Part shown: in pieces, positions 1 through 7,520 of the stretch
Layout: every line of letters begins with the position of its first letter
Numbering within the stretch: position 1 is the first letter of the stretch
NCBI GenBank assembly: GCA_934631995.1
Contig: CAKTYF010000024.1
Location: 1-21,579 of the forward strand
DNA from: an uncultured Eggerthellaceae bacterium
GTDB taxonomy: Bacteria > Actinomycetota > Coriobacteriia > Coriobacteriales > Eggerthellaceae
DNA: 21,579 nt
Direction: 5' to 3'
Notes under the pieces: generated by a model
The model's database searches: none
Told to the model about the DNA's origin: nothing
Seen by the model: the letters and a program-made list of their open reading frames with translations, nothing else
Program-made: the position numbers and the translations under genes

Positions 1-1
1 G

Positions 2-334
2 GACTACACTGTAAAGAAATTCGGCCCGAACTACGTGTTCACGAACTTCATTTTAGGGTTGGAAGATTTCGAAGACCTGGAAAAAGGCGTTCGTTTTGCT
101 GCCGAACGCGGTGTTTTTCCTGGTGGATCGGTATGGGTACCCATGGGGACGGAAGTTAACGGGAAAATGGTTCCGCCGGGCATCGATTTCTACAAGCGCT
201 GCAAGGAGCTTTGGTTCGAAATTTTCGAAAAGTACGATTTTGTTCCAGCTGCCTCTATGGCAAACGGTGATATTGAGCCGGATGTGTATCGTCTGCTGAA
301 GTTCGGAGACTTCCGCGAATGGAAAAACGTGTGA
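2..334 (+). CDS. Radical-SAM-like protein, C-terminal fragment (gene cut by window start)
   Basis: The frame is open from base 2 to a TGA at 332-334 and gives about 110 residues; the 5' part lies outside the window. No cluster cysteines are visible because only the C-terminal end is present. The assignment rests on similarity to the end of the full-length radical SAM protein encoded at 5982-7241. Both have a hydrophobic strand ending in an acidic pair (LGLED here, VVGCEP there), an AxRG(V/I)xP segment, and a near-identical block: PGIDFYKRCKELWFEIFEKY here, PDLDFYIRAKELWLNAYARY there. So the two genes are paralogues flanking one ABC transporter operon. Function and substrate are unknown. A GTG at 35 could serve as a start, but the frame is open upstream and the alignment supports a longer protein. 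Confidence 0.7.
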   Translation, partial: DYTVKKFGPNYVFTNFILGLEDFEDLEKGVRFAAERGVFPGGSVWVPMGTEVNGKMVPPGIDFYKRCKELWFEIFEKYDFVPAASMANGDIEPDVYRLLKFGDFREWKNV

Positions 335-352
335 CGCACGCAAAAAACACTA

Positions 353-381
353 TTGACGTTCGAATAAGCGAGCGATAGTAT
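353..381 (+). promoter_or_regulatory. Sigma70-type promoter of the ABC transporter operon
   Basis: TTGACG (353-358), a 17-bp spacer, then TAGTAT (376-381). This is a good -35 and a fair -10 at ideal spacing. It lies in the 124-bp gap before the substrate-binding protein gene, so the operon probably starts its own transcript rather than only reading through from the upstream gene. Confidence 0.55.
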
Positions 382-386
382 TCATC

Positions 387-425
387 TGCTATTAGCAATA
401 TGCAAATAAAATAATGATGCTAATA
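387..425. promoter_or_regulatory. Candidate operator: palindromes just downstream of the -10
   Basis: TGCTATTAGCA (387-397) is a palindrome with 5-bp arms and a single central base. TATTAGCA (390-397) is also matched by its exact inverse, TGCTAATA, at 418-425. The expected transcription start is near 388, so a protein bound here would block initiation or early elongation. The cognate regulator is not identifiable from the window. Confidence 0.4.
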
Positions 426-458
426 TATGATACAACCCATTAAAGAAAGGAAAAGGGG

Positions 459-2042
459 ATGAAGAAAACTCTTAAGCGCGCAGTGGCGTTGGCTTTGGCC
501 GGCGTTCTTGCTGCGGGCGCTTTGGCGTTTACCGGATGCTCGAGCAGCAGTTCTGCTTCGACTTCGGCATCGTCAAGCGAACCGAAAGTACTGAATGTAG
601 GTGCAAACACGTATTCCGTTGACGTGTCTCTTGACCCGTTGGATGGCAGCTGGAACTACTGCTATGTTTGCTACGAAGGCATGGCGGAAACGTTGTTCCG
701 CATTGGTGACGACTGGAGCGCGGGTCCCTGGTTGGCAACCGACGCGAAGGCAACGGATTCTACCAACAAAGTATGGGAAGTAACGCTTCGCGATGACGTT
801 ACGTACCACAACGGTAACAAGATGACTGCTGCTACCGTTAAAGAATGCCTTGATCGTGCTATGGAGAAATCCGTTCAGGCAAAAGGCATCTTGAACATGA
901 CCGACATCAAGGCCGACGGTCAGAAGCTTACCATTACGCTTGCCGAGCCTTGCGTTGATCTGGCACATGAGCTGTGCAACTCCGTATTTGTAATCTATGA
1001 CAAGCCTGCCGACGGTTCCGATTACGCTAATGGCATTAGCTACACGGGTCCGTTCATGCCCGGCGAATATCAGCAAGGTGTTTCTCGCTCCTTTGTTGCG
1101 TATGACAACTACTACGGTGGCCGCGCGAAGCTTGACCAGGTGAATTTCGTTGTTTACTCCGATACCGCAGCTCAGCTGGTTGCTTTGGACAAAGGCGAAA
1201 TCGACTTCATGCAGGGTGTGCCTTTCGAGAACCTGGCTAAGTACGAAGCCGATTCCAACTTCACCGTTGCCTATGCAGACCCGAACTCCGATGAGATGTT
1301 CTACTTCAACGAGAACCGCGATGGTGTGAACGATGTTGCGGTTCGCAAGGCAATTGCTATGGCGCTTGATCGCGAAACCATCTGCAAGGATGTGTACTAC
1401 GGCTACGCGAAGCCCCAGTATGTTATCTTCTCTGACCAGTTCTCCTTCGGCGGCACCGATGGCATCAATCTTTCTGTAACCAAGTACGACTTGGACGGCG
1501 CGAAGAAGCTACTGGCCGATGCTGGTTGGGCCGATACGAATGGCGACGGAACGCTTGACAAAGACGGCACCGAGCTGAATCTTTCTCTGGTTTGCTATCC
1601 CGATACTTACATCATGAGTGCTGCCGACACGTTGGCAACCGCTTTGAAGCAGCTGGGCATTACGGTGACCATCAACCCCACGCGCGATTATCCTTCTATC
1701 GAGAAATCGGGCGATTTCGACATCATGTGGACGTATGAAGGCGTGACGCGTAGCGGTACGGCAACGTATTTCGTATCAAACTTCCTGTCCACCAATGGTG
1801 CCGGTAATCATGCTGGCTTCAGCAGTGCTGCCGTGGATGAAGCAGCCGAGAAACTGGCTGGTACGACCGATGCAGCCGAAATTCGCAAGCTTATCGTTCA
1901 GGCCGAGCAGGCCGTTGCCGATGACGGCGTGATGGTTACTTGGGGTATGCGCGCTATTCCGTTCGTGCACAATGCGAAGGTTGACTTCACTCCCCACGCA
2001 TATCGCTACTACATGATCGACAATACCACTGATATCAAGTAG
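459..2042 (+). CDS. ABC transporter substrate-binding lipoprotein, NikA/DppA type (SBP_bac_5)
   Basis: A 527-residue extracytoplasmic solute receptor for the importer encoded directly downstream. It starts with a lipoprotein signal: basic MKKTLKR, a hydrophobic stretch, then FTGC with the lipid-accepting Cys27, and a Ser-rich linker. The mature part has family 5 hallmarks: an EtLF block near residue 77 (GMAETLFRI), LRDDVTYHNG, AVRKAIAMALDRETI, and an AKKLLADAGW block. The length matches NikA (about 524), and the DPL-DGSW-EGMAETLF layout resembles the nickel/metallophore branch more than classic OppA. Sequence alone does not separate nickel, metal-chelate, peptide or another small ligand. A purine-rich leader (444-456, including AAAGG) supplies the ribosome binding site before the ATG. 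A terminator directly after the gene probably raises its level over the rest of the operon. Confidence 0.9.
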   Translation: MKKTLKRAVALALAGVLAAGALAFTGCSSSSSASTSASSSEPKVLNVGANTYSVDVSLDPLDGSWNYCYVCYEGMAETLFRIGDDWSAGPWLATDAKATDSTNKVWEVTLRDDVTYHNGNKMTAATVKECLDRAMEKSVQAKGILNMTDIKADGQKLTITLAEPCVDLAHELCNSVFVIYDKPADGSDYANGISYTGPFMPGEYQQGVSRSFVAYDNYYGGRAKLDQVNFVVYSDTAAQLVALDKGEIDFMQGVPFENLAKYEADSNFTVAYADPNSDEMFYFNENRDGVNDVAVRKAIAMALDRETICKDVYYGYAKPQYVIFSDQFSFGGTDGINLSVTKYDLDGAKKLLADAGWADTNGDGTLDKDGTELNLSLVCYPDTYIMSAADTLATALKQLGITVTINPTRDYPSIEKSGDFDIMWTYEGVTRSGTATYFVSNFLSTNGAGNHAGFSSAAVDEAAEKLAGTTDAAEIRKLIVQAEQAVADDGVMVTWGMRAIPFVHNAKVDFTPHAYRYYMIDNTTDIK

Positions 2043-2067
2043 TTTCGCAAAGTCATTTAGTGAAATG

Positions 2068-2097
2068 GACCCGCTTTCGATTTGTCGGAGGCGGGTC
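2068..2097 (+). terminator. Intra-operon attenuating terminator after the SBP gene
   Basis: GACCCGC (2068-2074) pairs perfectly with GCGGGTC (2091-2097), with extra wobble pairs inside, and is followed by TTTCT. The T-tract is short, so it probably works as a partial terminator. This fits the usual need for more binding protein than membrane components. Confidence 0.6.
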
Positions 2098-2129
2098 TTT
2101 CTGAAAATCAAGGTAGTAAGGATTCGTTC

Positions 2130-3074
2130 GTGAGCCAATTGCAGGTTAAGCAGCTAAGCATGAAATACGCGAATGCGCAAGTGCTTGATGCTATTGATTT
2201 TTCCCTTTCATCAGGTGAAATAGTTTGCTTGGTAGGTGAATCGGGAAGCGGAAAAAGCACTATTTTGCACTCTATCATGGGAACGCTTCCTGGTTATGCG
2301 CAGGTGACGGCTGGTTCGATTGAGCTTGATGGCGTTGATTTAACGAAAGCAGGGAAAAAGGAACTTCGCAGTCTTCGCGGTGAAAAGATTTCGATGATTT
2401 TTCAAAGCTCCAGCATTGCGCTTTGTCCCGTTGTAAAAGTGCGCAAGCATTTCAAGGACATGCTTAAAGCTCACGGGGCTTATGACAAAAGCACGTTTGA
2501 AAAAGCTGTTCTGGACATGTTTGCCAAATTGGGTTTAAAAGACGGGGAGCGTATTTTAAATGCGTATCCTTTCGAATTGTCGGGTGGAATGGCCCAGCGT
2601 GTTGGCATTGCGCTTGCGTGCCTCTTGCATCCGGCGTTTCTTCTTGCGGATGAACCCACAAGCGCTTTGGACGTTACCACTCAGAAGCAGGTAATCAACG
2701 AGATTAAGCGAATGCGTGACGAATTTGGCGTTGGGGTGCTGCTGGTAACGCACAGCATGGGCATTGTTTCGCATATGGCAGACAACGTTGGCGTGTGTTA
2801 TGCAGGCCAGCTTGTGGAATTCGGTCCGCTTGAAAGCGTGCTATCGCACCCTTTGCATCCGTATACAAAAATGTTGCTGCAGGCAACACCCCAGATCAAT
2901 GGCGATGCGCCGAAGGGCATGGAAGGTCGTCCGCCGCAATTCGGTGATCATATGCAGGGTTGTCGTTTTCGGGACAGATGCCCTTATGCTCAGGATTCCT
3001 GCATTCAGTCGCTGCTGCGCAAAGGCGACAACGAACATTGGAGCCTTTGCGATAAAGGAGGCGTTCTATGTTAG
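2130..3074 (+). CDS. Peptide/nickel-type ABC transporter ATPase, DppD/NikD-like
   Basis: Cytoplasmic ATPase subunit of the importer, 314 residues from GTG 2130. I chose this start because AAGG (2118-2121) sits upstream and the longer TTG-started frame at 2082 begins inside the terminator hairpin. Visible motifs are Walker A GESGSGKST (36-44), Q-loop Gln92, signature LSGGMAQ (150-156), Walker B FLLADE (170-175) and switch His208. The C-terminus carries the oligopeptide-transporter extension, HPLHPYTKMLLQATP, then a cysteine cluster GCRFRDRCPYAQDSC with one further Cys near the end. In DppD/OppD relatives this extension is reported to hold an Fe-S cluster. It overlaps the next ATPase gene by 7 bp (ATGTTAG), so translational coupling is likely. 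Confidence 0.9.
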   Translation: MSQLQVKQLSMKYANAQVLDAIDFSLSSGEIVCLVGESGSGKSTILHSIMGTLPGYAQVTAGSIELDGVDLTKAGKKELRSLRGEKISMIFQSSSIALCPVVKVRKHFKDMLKAHGAYDKSTFEKAVLDMFAKLGLKDGERILNAYPFELSGGMAQRVGIALACLLHPAFLLADEPTSALDVTTQKQVINEIKRMRDEFGVGVLLVTHSMGIVSHMADNVGVCYAGQLVEFGPLESVLSHPLHPYTKMLLQATPQINGDAPKGMEGRPPQFGDHMQGCRFRDRCPYAQDSCIQSLLRKGDNEHWSLCDKGGVLC

Positions 3075-3913
3075 CTTTGCAGGCTCTTGATCTTTGCAAG
3101 ACATACGGACAGGGACGTTCCGATCAGAAAACGTATGCTTTGAACAATGTTTCGTTCGAGCTTTCTCCTGGTGAAACACTTGGAATTGTAGGCGAAAGCG
3201 GCTGCGGGAAGTCTACGCTTGCCAAGGCGCTGTGCAAGATTATCACAGTTGATTCTGGCACAGTGTTGCTTTCAGGCGAAGATTTCAGGAGCTTTCGAGG
3301 GACCAGAAATAGGGAGTATTTTCGTCGTTTGCAGATGGTTTTCCAGGATCCTTTAGATTCGTTTGACCCGCGTATGACATTGGGAAAGGGCATTACCGAA
3401 GTCGCCAGGAATTTCGGAATGACCTCGGCTGATGCTGACCGATGTATGTACGAGCTGCTTGAAAGGGTGGGCCTTCAGGCGGAATATGCGCATCGTTATC
3501 CTCATCAGGTTTCGGGCGGCGAATGTCAGCGCGCTGCTATTGCGCGCGCATTAATGGTAAAGCCCCAGGTGCTTATTTGTGATGAAGCCACCAGCGCGCT
3601 TGATGTTTCTGCTCAGGCGGCGGTTCTTGATCTGTTACGTTCACTGCGTGAAGAAACGGACATGGCCATGCTTTTCATAACGCATGACTTGGCTGTTGCG
3701 CAAATTCTTTGTGATCGTATTGCGGTAATGCGTGCGGGTTGTTTTGTGGAGCAAGGAACTGCTGATGAGGTAATTAATCACCCGCAGAATGAATATACGA
3801 AGATGCTTTTGGATTCCGTTTTGTCCGTGGGGGCTGTTGCTGGTGGCGGCTGCGCCAGCGTTGGCGGGGCAAAGAACGCCCCTGCTGTTTGCGGAGGAAA
3901 GGAAGAGGCCTGA
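3068..3913 (+). CDS. Peptide/nickel-type ABC transporter ATPase, DppF/NikE-like
   Basis: Second ATPase of the heterodimer, 281 residues. Walker A is GESGCGKST (42-50), the Q-loop is FQDP with Gln93, the signature is VSGGECQR (148-155), Walker B is VLICDE (168-173) and the switch His is 206 in FITHD. A near-perfect Shine-Dalgarno AAAGGAGG (3054-3061) lies 6 bp before the ATG, inside the end of the preceding gene. After the usual HPQNEYTKMLL block the protein ends in a short Gly/Ala/Cys-rich tail. It has no CxFxxRCP extension, so only the partner ATPase can carry the cysteine cluster. The next gene begins one base after the stop. Confidence 0.9.
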   Translation: MLALQALDLCKTYGQGRSDQKTYALNNVSFELSPGETLGIVGESGCGKSTLAKALCKIITVDSGTVLLSGEDFRSFRGTRNREYFRRLQMVFQDPLDSFDPRMTLGKGITEVARNFGMTSADADRCMYELLERVGLQAEYAHRYPHQVSGGECQRAAIARALMVKPQVLICDEATSALDVSAQAAVLDLLRSLREETDMAMLFITHDLAVAQILCDRIAVMRAGCFVEQGTADEVINHPQNEYTKMLLDSVLSVGAVAGGGCASVGGAKNAPAVCGGKEEA

Positions 3914-3914
3914 T

Positions 3915-4892
3915 ATGGCGAAAAAATTGCTGCTTAGGGTCCTTGAGCTTCTTGTTACCCTGGTCACCATCACTTTTATCTCATTTTTACTAGTGTATTT
4001 GGCGCCCATGGACGCTGCGGAAAAAATCCTAAACGGGCAGGGGTTCGTTTATTCCGAAGAAACGGTTGACTTGCTTAGAGCGCAGCTGGGACTTGACCAG
4101 AACGTGATAACGCAGTATTTCAGCTGGATTAGTCACATTTTGCAGGGTGATTTAGGATCATCTTTCCGTACGGGCGGTTCGGTTTCGCAGATGCTTTTGC
4201 CTTGTTTGGTGCGCACGTTAAAACTGGCAAGTATGGCATTCCTGATTACCGTTGTGGTGTCGTTGCCCGTGGGTATGTTGTGCGCGTGCTTTCAAGATAG
4301 CCCCTTCGATCGGGCGGTTCGCGTCATTACGTACGCCTTCGCATCCTTCCCCTCGTTCTTTATTGGCTTTGTTATCCTATGGATTTTTGCGGGCGTATTG
4401 GGTTGGATTCCAGTTTCTTTGGCAACTACGAAAACGTGGTCGGCGCTTCTACCTGCGGCTTTGGTTTTGTCTTTTAATTTGACGGCGTGGATGACGCGTC
4501 AGGTGCGCACGGTGGCGCTCGAAAAGCTTTCGGATGGCTTCGCTGTTGGTTTGCGTGCTCGTGGTGTTTCGGAATTCGTAATTTTTCGCTCGTATGTTCT
4601 GCGGAGTTCGTTGGTTCCCATTATCACCGCATTGGGTATTTGCTTGGGAAGCGTTATGGGCGGCGCTGTTTTAGTGGAAAACGTTTTCAGCTGGCCGGGG
4701 CTTGGCCAGGCGGTTATCACGGCGATTGACTATCTTGATTATCCCGTTATCCAGGGCTTCACCATTTGGATTGCGCTCATTTATTTCGGTATCAATATTT
4801 TGGTTGATGTTCTTTGCGCGCTTGCCGATCCGCGTATGAGAAAAGGTGCAACAAAGGAAGCGTTGAAAAACGAGGGAGGTGACCTGGTATGA
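3915..4892 (+). CDS. ABC transporter permease, DppB/NikB type
   Basis: First membrane subunit, 325 residues from ATG 3915. A frame open back to 3789 would run far into the ATPase gene, while ATG 3915 lies one base after that gene's stop and follows GGAGG (3893-3897) and AGAGG sequences. The protein starts with MAKKLLLRVLELL and a first membrane helix. Next come the family's periplasmic block (LLRAQLGLDQNVITQYFSWI, then GDLGSSFRTG), several further hydrophobic segments, and a cytoplasmic coupling loop (EKLSDGFAVGLRARGVSE). The typical ending VLVENVFSWPGLGQ precedes the last helices. It overlaps the next permease gene by ATGA. Confidence 0.9.
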   Translation: MAKKLLLRVLELLVTLVTITFISFLLVYLAPMDAAEKILNGQGFVYSEETVDLLRAQLGLDQNVITQYFSWISHILQGDLGSSFRTGGSVSQMLLPCLVRTLKLASMAFLITVVVSLPVGMLCACFQDSPFDRAVRVITYAFASFPSFFIGFVILWIFAGVLGWIPVSLATTKTWSALLPAALVLSFNLTAWMTRQVRTVALEKLSDGFAVGLRARGVSEFVIFRSYVLRSSLVPIITALGICLGSVMGGAVLVENVFSWPGLGQAVITAIDYLDYPVIQGFTIWIALIYFGINILVDVLCALADPRMRKGATKEALKNEGGDLV

Positions 4893-5980
4893 CGCGTAAA
4901 TCAAGTCGAATGAACAATCGAAGCGAAGAAATGGCGGCGGTTGAGTTTGGTAATGTCGCTCAAGAATCCAGTGTCGATTCTTCGCGCACGAAGGATGCTG
5001 AAAAGGGTGTTAAACCTGGTAAAAGCATGAAAATCCCAGGGGATAAAGGCCTGCTTGTACTTGCGGTTTTAGCTATCGCTCTTGTTGCTGTGGCGCTTGT
5101 TGGCCCCTTCCTGATTGCGCATAGCCCTGTGGATACCGATACAGCGAATGCTTTTAGAATGCCCGATTCGGAATACCTATTGGGTACTGATAACCTGGGA
5201 CGCTGCATGCTGTGCCGCATTGTGGCAGGTCTGGGTTCGGCACTTTTCAGCGCGTTGTTCGTTGTTGCTATTGCGTTGGTTATTGGAACGGCTTTGGGCG
5301 TTGCTGCCGGCTTTGCAGGCGGTATCGTTGATCGCGTAGTCATGTGGCTCATTACGTCATTTCAGGTTTTCCCCAGTTTTCTTCTTGCAGTGGTGATTGC
5401 GGGGTTTTTGGGACCAGGCATTATGAACGCGTGTATTGCGTTGATTGTGGTGTACTGGACAACGTTTGCCCGCATGTCGCGCAGTTTAGTGCTGGCGCTG
5501 AAAGAGCGTACTTTCGTGAAGGCTGCGGCACTGAACGGATGCAGTCCGTTGCAAGTTGTTGTGAAGCATTTAGTGCCGAACATTTCAACGTATATGCTGG
5601 TCATTGCAACGGGCGATGTTGGTGGCGTTATCTTGAGCATGTCGGGTCTTTCCTTTTTAGGACTGGGTGCGCAGCGTCCAACTTCCGATTGGGGCGTTAT
5701 GCTGGCGGAGTTTCAAAAGTATGTGTTTAACGCTCCGCAGCTTATGCTTGAGGTGGGTATTTGCCTTTCGCTTGTTGTTTTGATTTACACGCTTCTTGGC
5801 GATAAGCTTCGAGACTATCTAGACGCGAAGCAAAACAGCCAAGGGAATTCGAAGGACACTTCTATGTGGGAAAACGTCCGTCGCAAGGGGCTGCGTCAAA
5901 GGATGAGGGAAGAGAAGCGCAGCGGGGTAGAAGGAATTGTGCCCGGCGGAATGACTTCACAAACGGAAAAGCAGGTGTGA
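4889..5980 (+). CDS. ABC transporter permease, DppC/NikC type, with hydrophilic end extensions
   Basis: Second membrane subunit, 363 residues. Its ATG overlaps the previous stop (ATGA, 4889-4892) and is preceded by GGGAGGT (4874-4880). About 50 polar, charged residues precede the first membrane helix, and a similar polar tail of about 60 residues follows the last one, making it longer than a typical NikC/DppC of roughly 280-300. Family marks are the LLGTDNLGR block, a coupling loop with ALKERTFVKAAALNGCSP, and SMSGLSFLGLGAQRPTSDWG. The block reads GRCML where many relatives have GRD. The next gene starts one base after the stop. The function of the extensions is unknown. Confidence 0.88.
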   Translation: MTRKSSRMNNRSEEMAAVEFGNVAQESSVDSSRTKDAEKGVKPGKSMKIPGDKGLLVLAVLAIALVAVALVGPFLIAHSPVDTDTANAFRMPDSEYLLGTDNLGRCMLCRIVAGLGSALFSALFVVAIALVIGTALGVAAGFAGGIVDRVVMWLITSFQVFPSFLLAVVIAGFLGPGIMNACIALIVVYWTTFARMSRSLVLALKERTFVKAAALNGCSPLQVVVKHLVPNISTYMLVIATGDVGGVILSMSGLSFLGLGAQRPTSDWGVMLAEFQKYVFNAPQLMLEVGICLSLVVLIYTLLGDKLRDYLDAKQNSQGNSKDTSMWENVRRKGLRQRMREEKRSGVEGIVPGGMTSQTEKQV

Positions 5981-5981
5981 T

Positions 5982-7241
5982 ATGCAAACGATACGCGTTG
6001 CGAACAGAGATTTAGATCTTATTGATGTGAAGAATTGGGTGGTTACCCGAGGTGTGCGTATCGATGACGCCGTTTATGACTGGGCGGCGGGTCGGTATAA
6101 TCTGTCGCGTGATTCGCGCAAGCTCACATGTTTGGTTCTTTCGAATGGATACACCTGTTCTTTGTACGATATGGGGCCGCAACTTGAACAGGCTGCTGCT
6201 CGGTATCATTGGTCTGATCAGGAAAAAGAAGAATTTGCTGTACAGAAGAGCACGCCGCTTCGTATTTGTATGGCGGAGGATAGGCCTGCGCTTACGTATC
6301 AGGGAACCGAATTCATTGACTACGTGAGCTTCCCACGGGTAAATAATTTCTACGAGCGCACAACGAGCAGCGGGCTTCCTTTTCGCGGAAATGTTTCGCT
6401 TTTGGGCAATGACTCGTATGTTGTATTCGGTTATGAATGGCCCTGCGATTACGCAAAAGCGGGGTTTCCTTGCCATTATTGTCATTCGGGACATGAAACG
6501 GCGGCTCAAGCAAAACACGGAGAATGCGTTAAAGAACCTATATCTGCAGTTGATATGGCAGAAATGGTGAATGCCTCTTTGGCGGATGACCTGGCGGTAA
6601 GCATTCTGTATACGGGTGGATCAACTTTCGATGGCGTTGCGGAGCATACGTATTTAAGCAGGTTTATTGATGGCATGAACAGCTATATTGGTAGGCAAAA
6701 CATTCCTGGTCAGATTCTTTTTTACTTGACGCCGCCCAAGAACCTGAATCAACTTGATCACTATATTGCAAATGGTATTGATAAATTGGCGATGAGCGTG
6801 GAGGTATGGGACGAAGACCTTGCGGAAAAAATCACGCCAGGAAAAATTAAGTACACCACACGTGAGCGTCATTTGCGCGCATTGAATTATGCTGCAGAAA
6901 AATTTGGCGGAAATCATGTGTTTTGCCAGCTTGTTGTTGGATGCGAGCCGCTGGAATCGGCTGCGCAGGGCATCCGTTGGCTTGCGCAGCGCGGCATTAC
7001 ACCAGTGTTTTCCATATTGCAGCAACACTCGCTGAAGATAAACAGGAAAACGCAGCCGCCCGATCTGGACTTTTATATTCGTGCGAAGGAGTTATGGCTT
7101 AATGCGTATGCCCGTTACGACATTGAGCCAGAAGGATGGGAGTATAGCATAGGCTGTTTGGGTGCTGAACTCTACGAGACTGCTCATCAGTGCGCACATG
7201 CGAGTTTTCCACGTCCCGATGCGAGCAAACTTTGGATGTAA
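5982..7241 (+). CDS. Radical SAM protein with CX8CX2C cluster motif, last gene of the transporter operon
   Basis: A 419-residue protein whose ATG lies one base after the permease stop. The likely [4Fe-4S] ligands are Cys155, Cys164 and Cys167 (YEWPCDYAKAGFPCHYC), that is CX8CX2C instead of the usual CX3CX2C. A following strand with a glycine pair, ILYTGGST (about 205-212), fits the SAM-binding GGE-type position. Later repeated strand-helix units include QILFYLTPP, KLAMSVEVWDEDL and FCQLVVGCEPL, with GITPV after them, as in a partial TIM barrel. About 150 residues precede the motif, so there is an additional N-terminal domain. The C-terminus matches the truncated gene at 2-334. Product and substrate are unknown. 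Co-transcription suggests it acts on, or helps make, what the transporter moves. A strong terminator follows. Confidence 0.75.
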   Translation: MQTIRVANRDLDLIDVKNWVVTRGVRIDDAVYDWAAGRYNLSRDSRKLTCLVLSNGYTCSLYDMGPQLEQAAARYHWSDQEKEEFAVQKSTPLRICMAEDRPALTYQGTEFIDYVSFPRVNNFYERTTSSGLPFRGNVSLLGNDSYVVFGYEWPCDYAKAGFPCHYCHSGHETAAQAKHGECVKEPISAVDMAEMVNASLADDLAVSILYTGGSTFDGVAEHTYLSRFIDGMNSYIGRQNIPGQILFYLTPPKNLNQLDHYIANGIDKLAMSVEVWDEDLAEKITPGKIKYTTRERHLRALNYAAEKFGGNHVFCQLVVGCEPLESAAQGIRWLAQRGITPVFSILQQHSLKINRKTQPPDLDFYIRAKELWLNAYARYDIEPEGWEYSIGCLGAELYETAHQCAHASFPRPDASKLWM

Positions 7242-7280
7242 GTCAAAGCGGGGTGAGTTGTGCGCTTACAAGTGATGGGG

Positions 7281-7312
7281 AAGGCTGTGGGAATTGTCCC
7301 GCGGCCTTTTTT
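7281..7312 (+). terminator. Rho-independent terminator of the transporter/radical SAM operon
   Basis: AAGGCTGTGGGA (7281-7292), loop ATTG, then TCCCGCGGCCTT (7297-7308). The stem is 12 bp with two G-U pairs and runs into six T (7307-7312). Position and shape are those of an operon end. Confidence 0.85.
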
Positions 7313-7333
7313 GTGTGTTCGGGCAGGCGAAAA

Positions 7334-7487
7334 TGCGAGGCTAACGCCAAAAAGTTGCAAGGTTAAGGAGATATTTTTGCGAGGTTTACCTATAAAATTT
7401 GATAGGTTTACCAAGAATTTTTGCGAGGTTAGCAACAAAAATTTGCGAGGTTTATGTATAATATTTGCGAGGTTAACATAACGAATA
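7334..7487. repeat. Seven tandem 22-bp iteron-like repeats upstream of the ATPase gene
   Basis: Units begin at 7334, 7356, 7378, 7400, 7422, 7444 and 7466, exactly 22 bp apart. Each starts with a conserved 11-bp half, consensus TGCGAGGTTTA (variants TGCGAGGCTAA, TGCAAGGTTAA, TGATAGGTTTA), followed by about 11 variable AT-rich bases. The spacing of two helical turns puts every conserved half on the same DNA face, as in an operator or iteron array. A consensus TATAAT lies in unit six (7457-7462), so the array probably overlaps the promoter of the gene at 7521. The ribosome binding region itself (TGGGAGGTTTGTA, from 7508) resembles a unit but is 2 bp out of phase. This accounts for most of the 279-bp gene-free gap. 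Confidence 0.85.
7457..7462 (+). promoter_or_regulatory. Probable -10 element within the repeat array
   Basis: A perfect TATAAT lies 59 bp before the ATG at 7521. No convincing -35 is present 16-18 bp upstream, which would suit a promoter that depends on, or is governed by, a protein bound to the repeats. Confidence 0.4.
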
Positions 7488-7520
7488 CATGCATTTCCCC
7501 TTATAGATGGGAGGTTTGTA

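Noticed and set aside
7334..7487. CRISPR array
   Set aside because: The unit is only 22 bp in total, with about 11 conserved bases and no spacer-sized unique sequence; no cas genes nearby.
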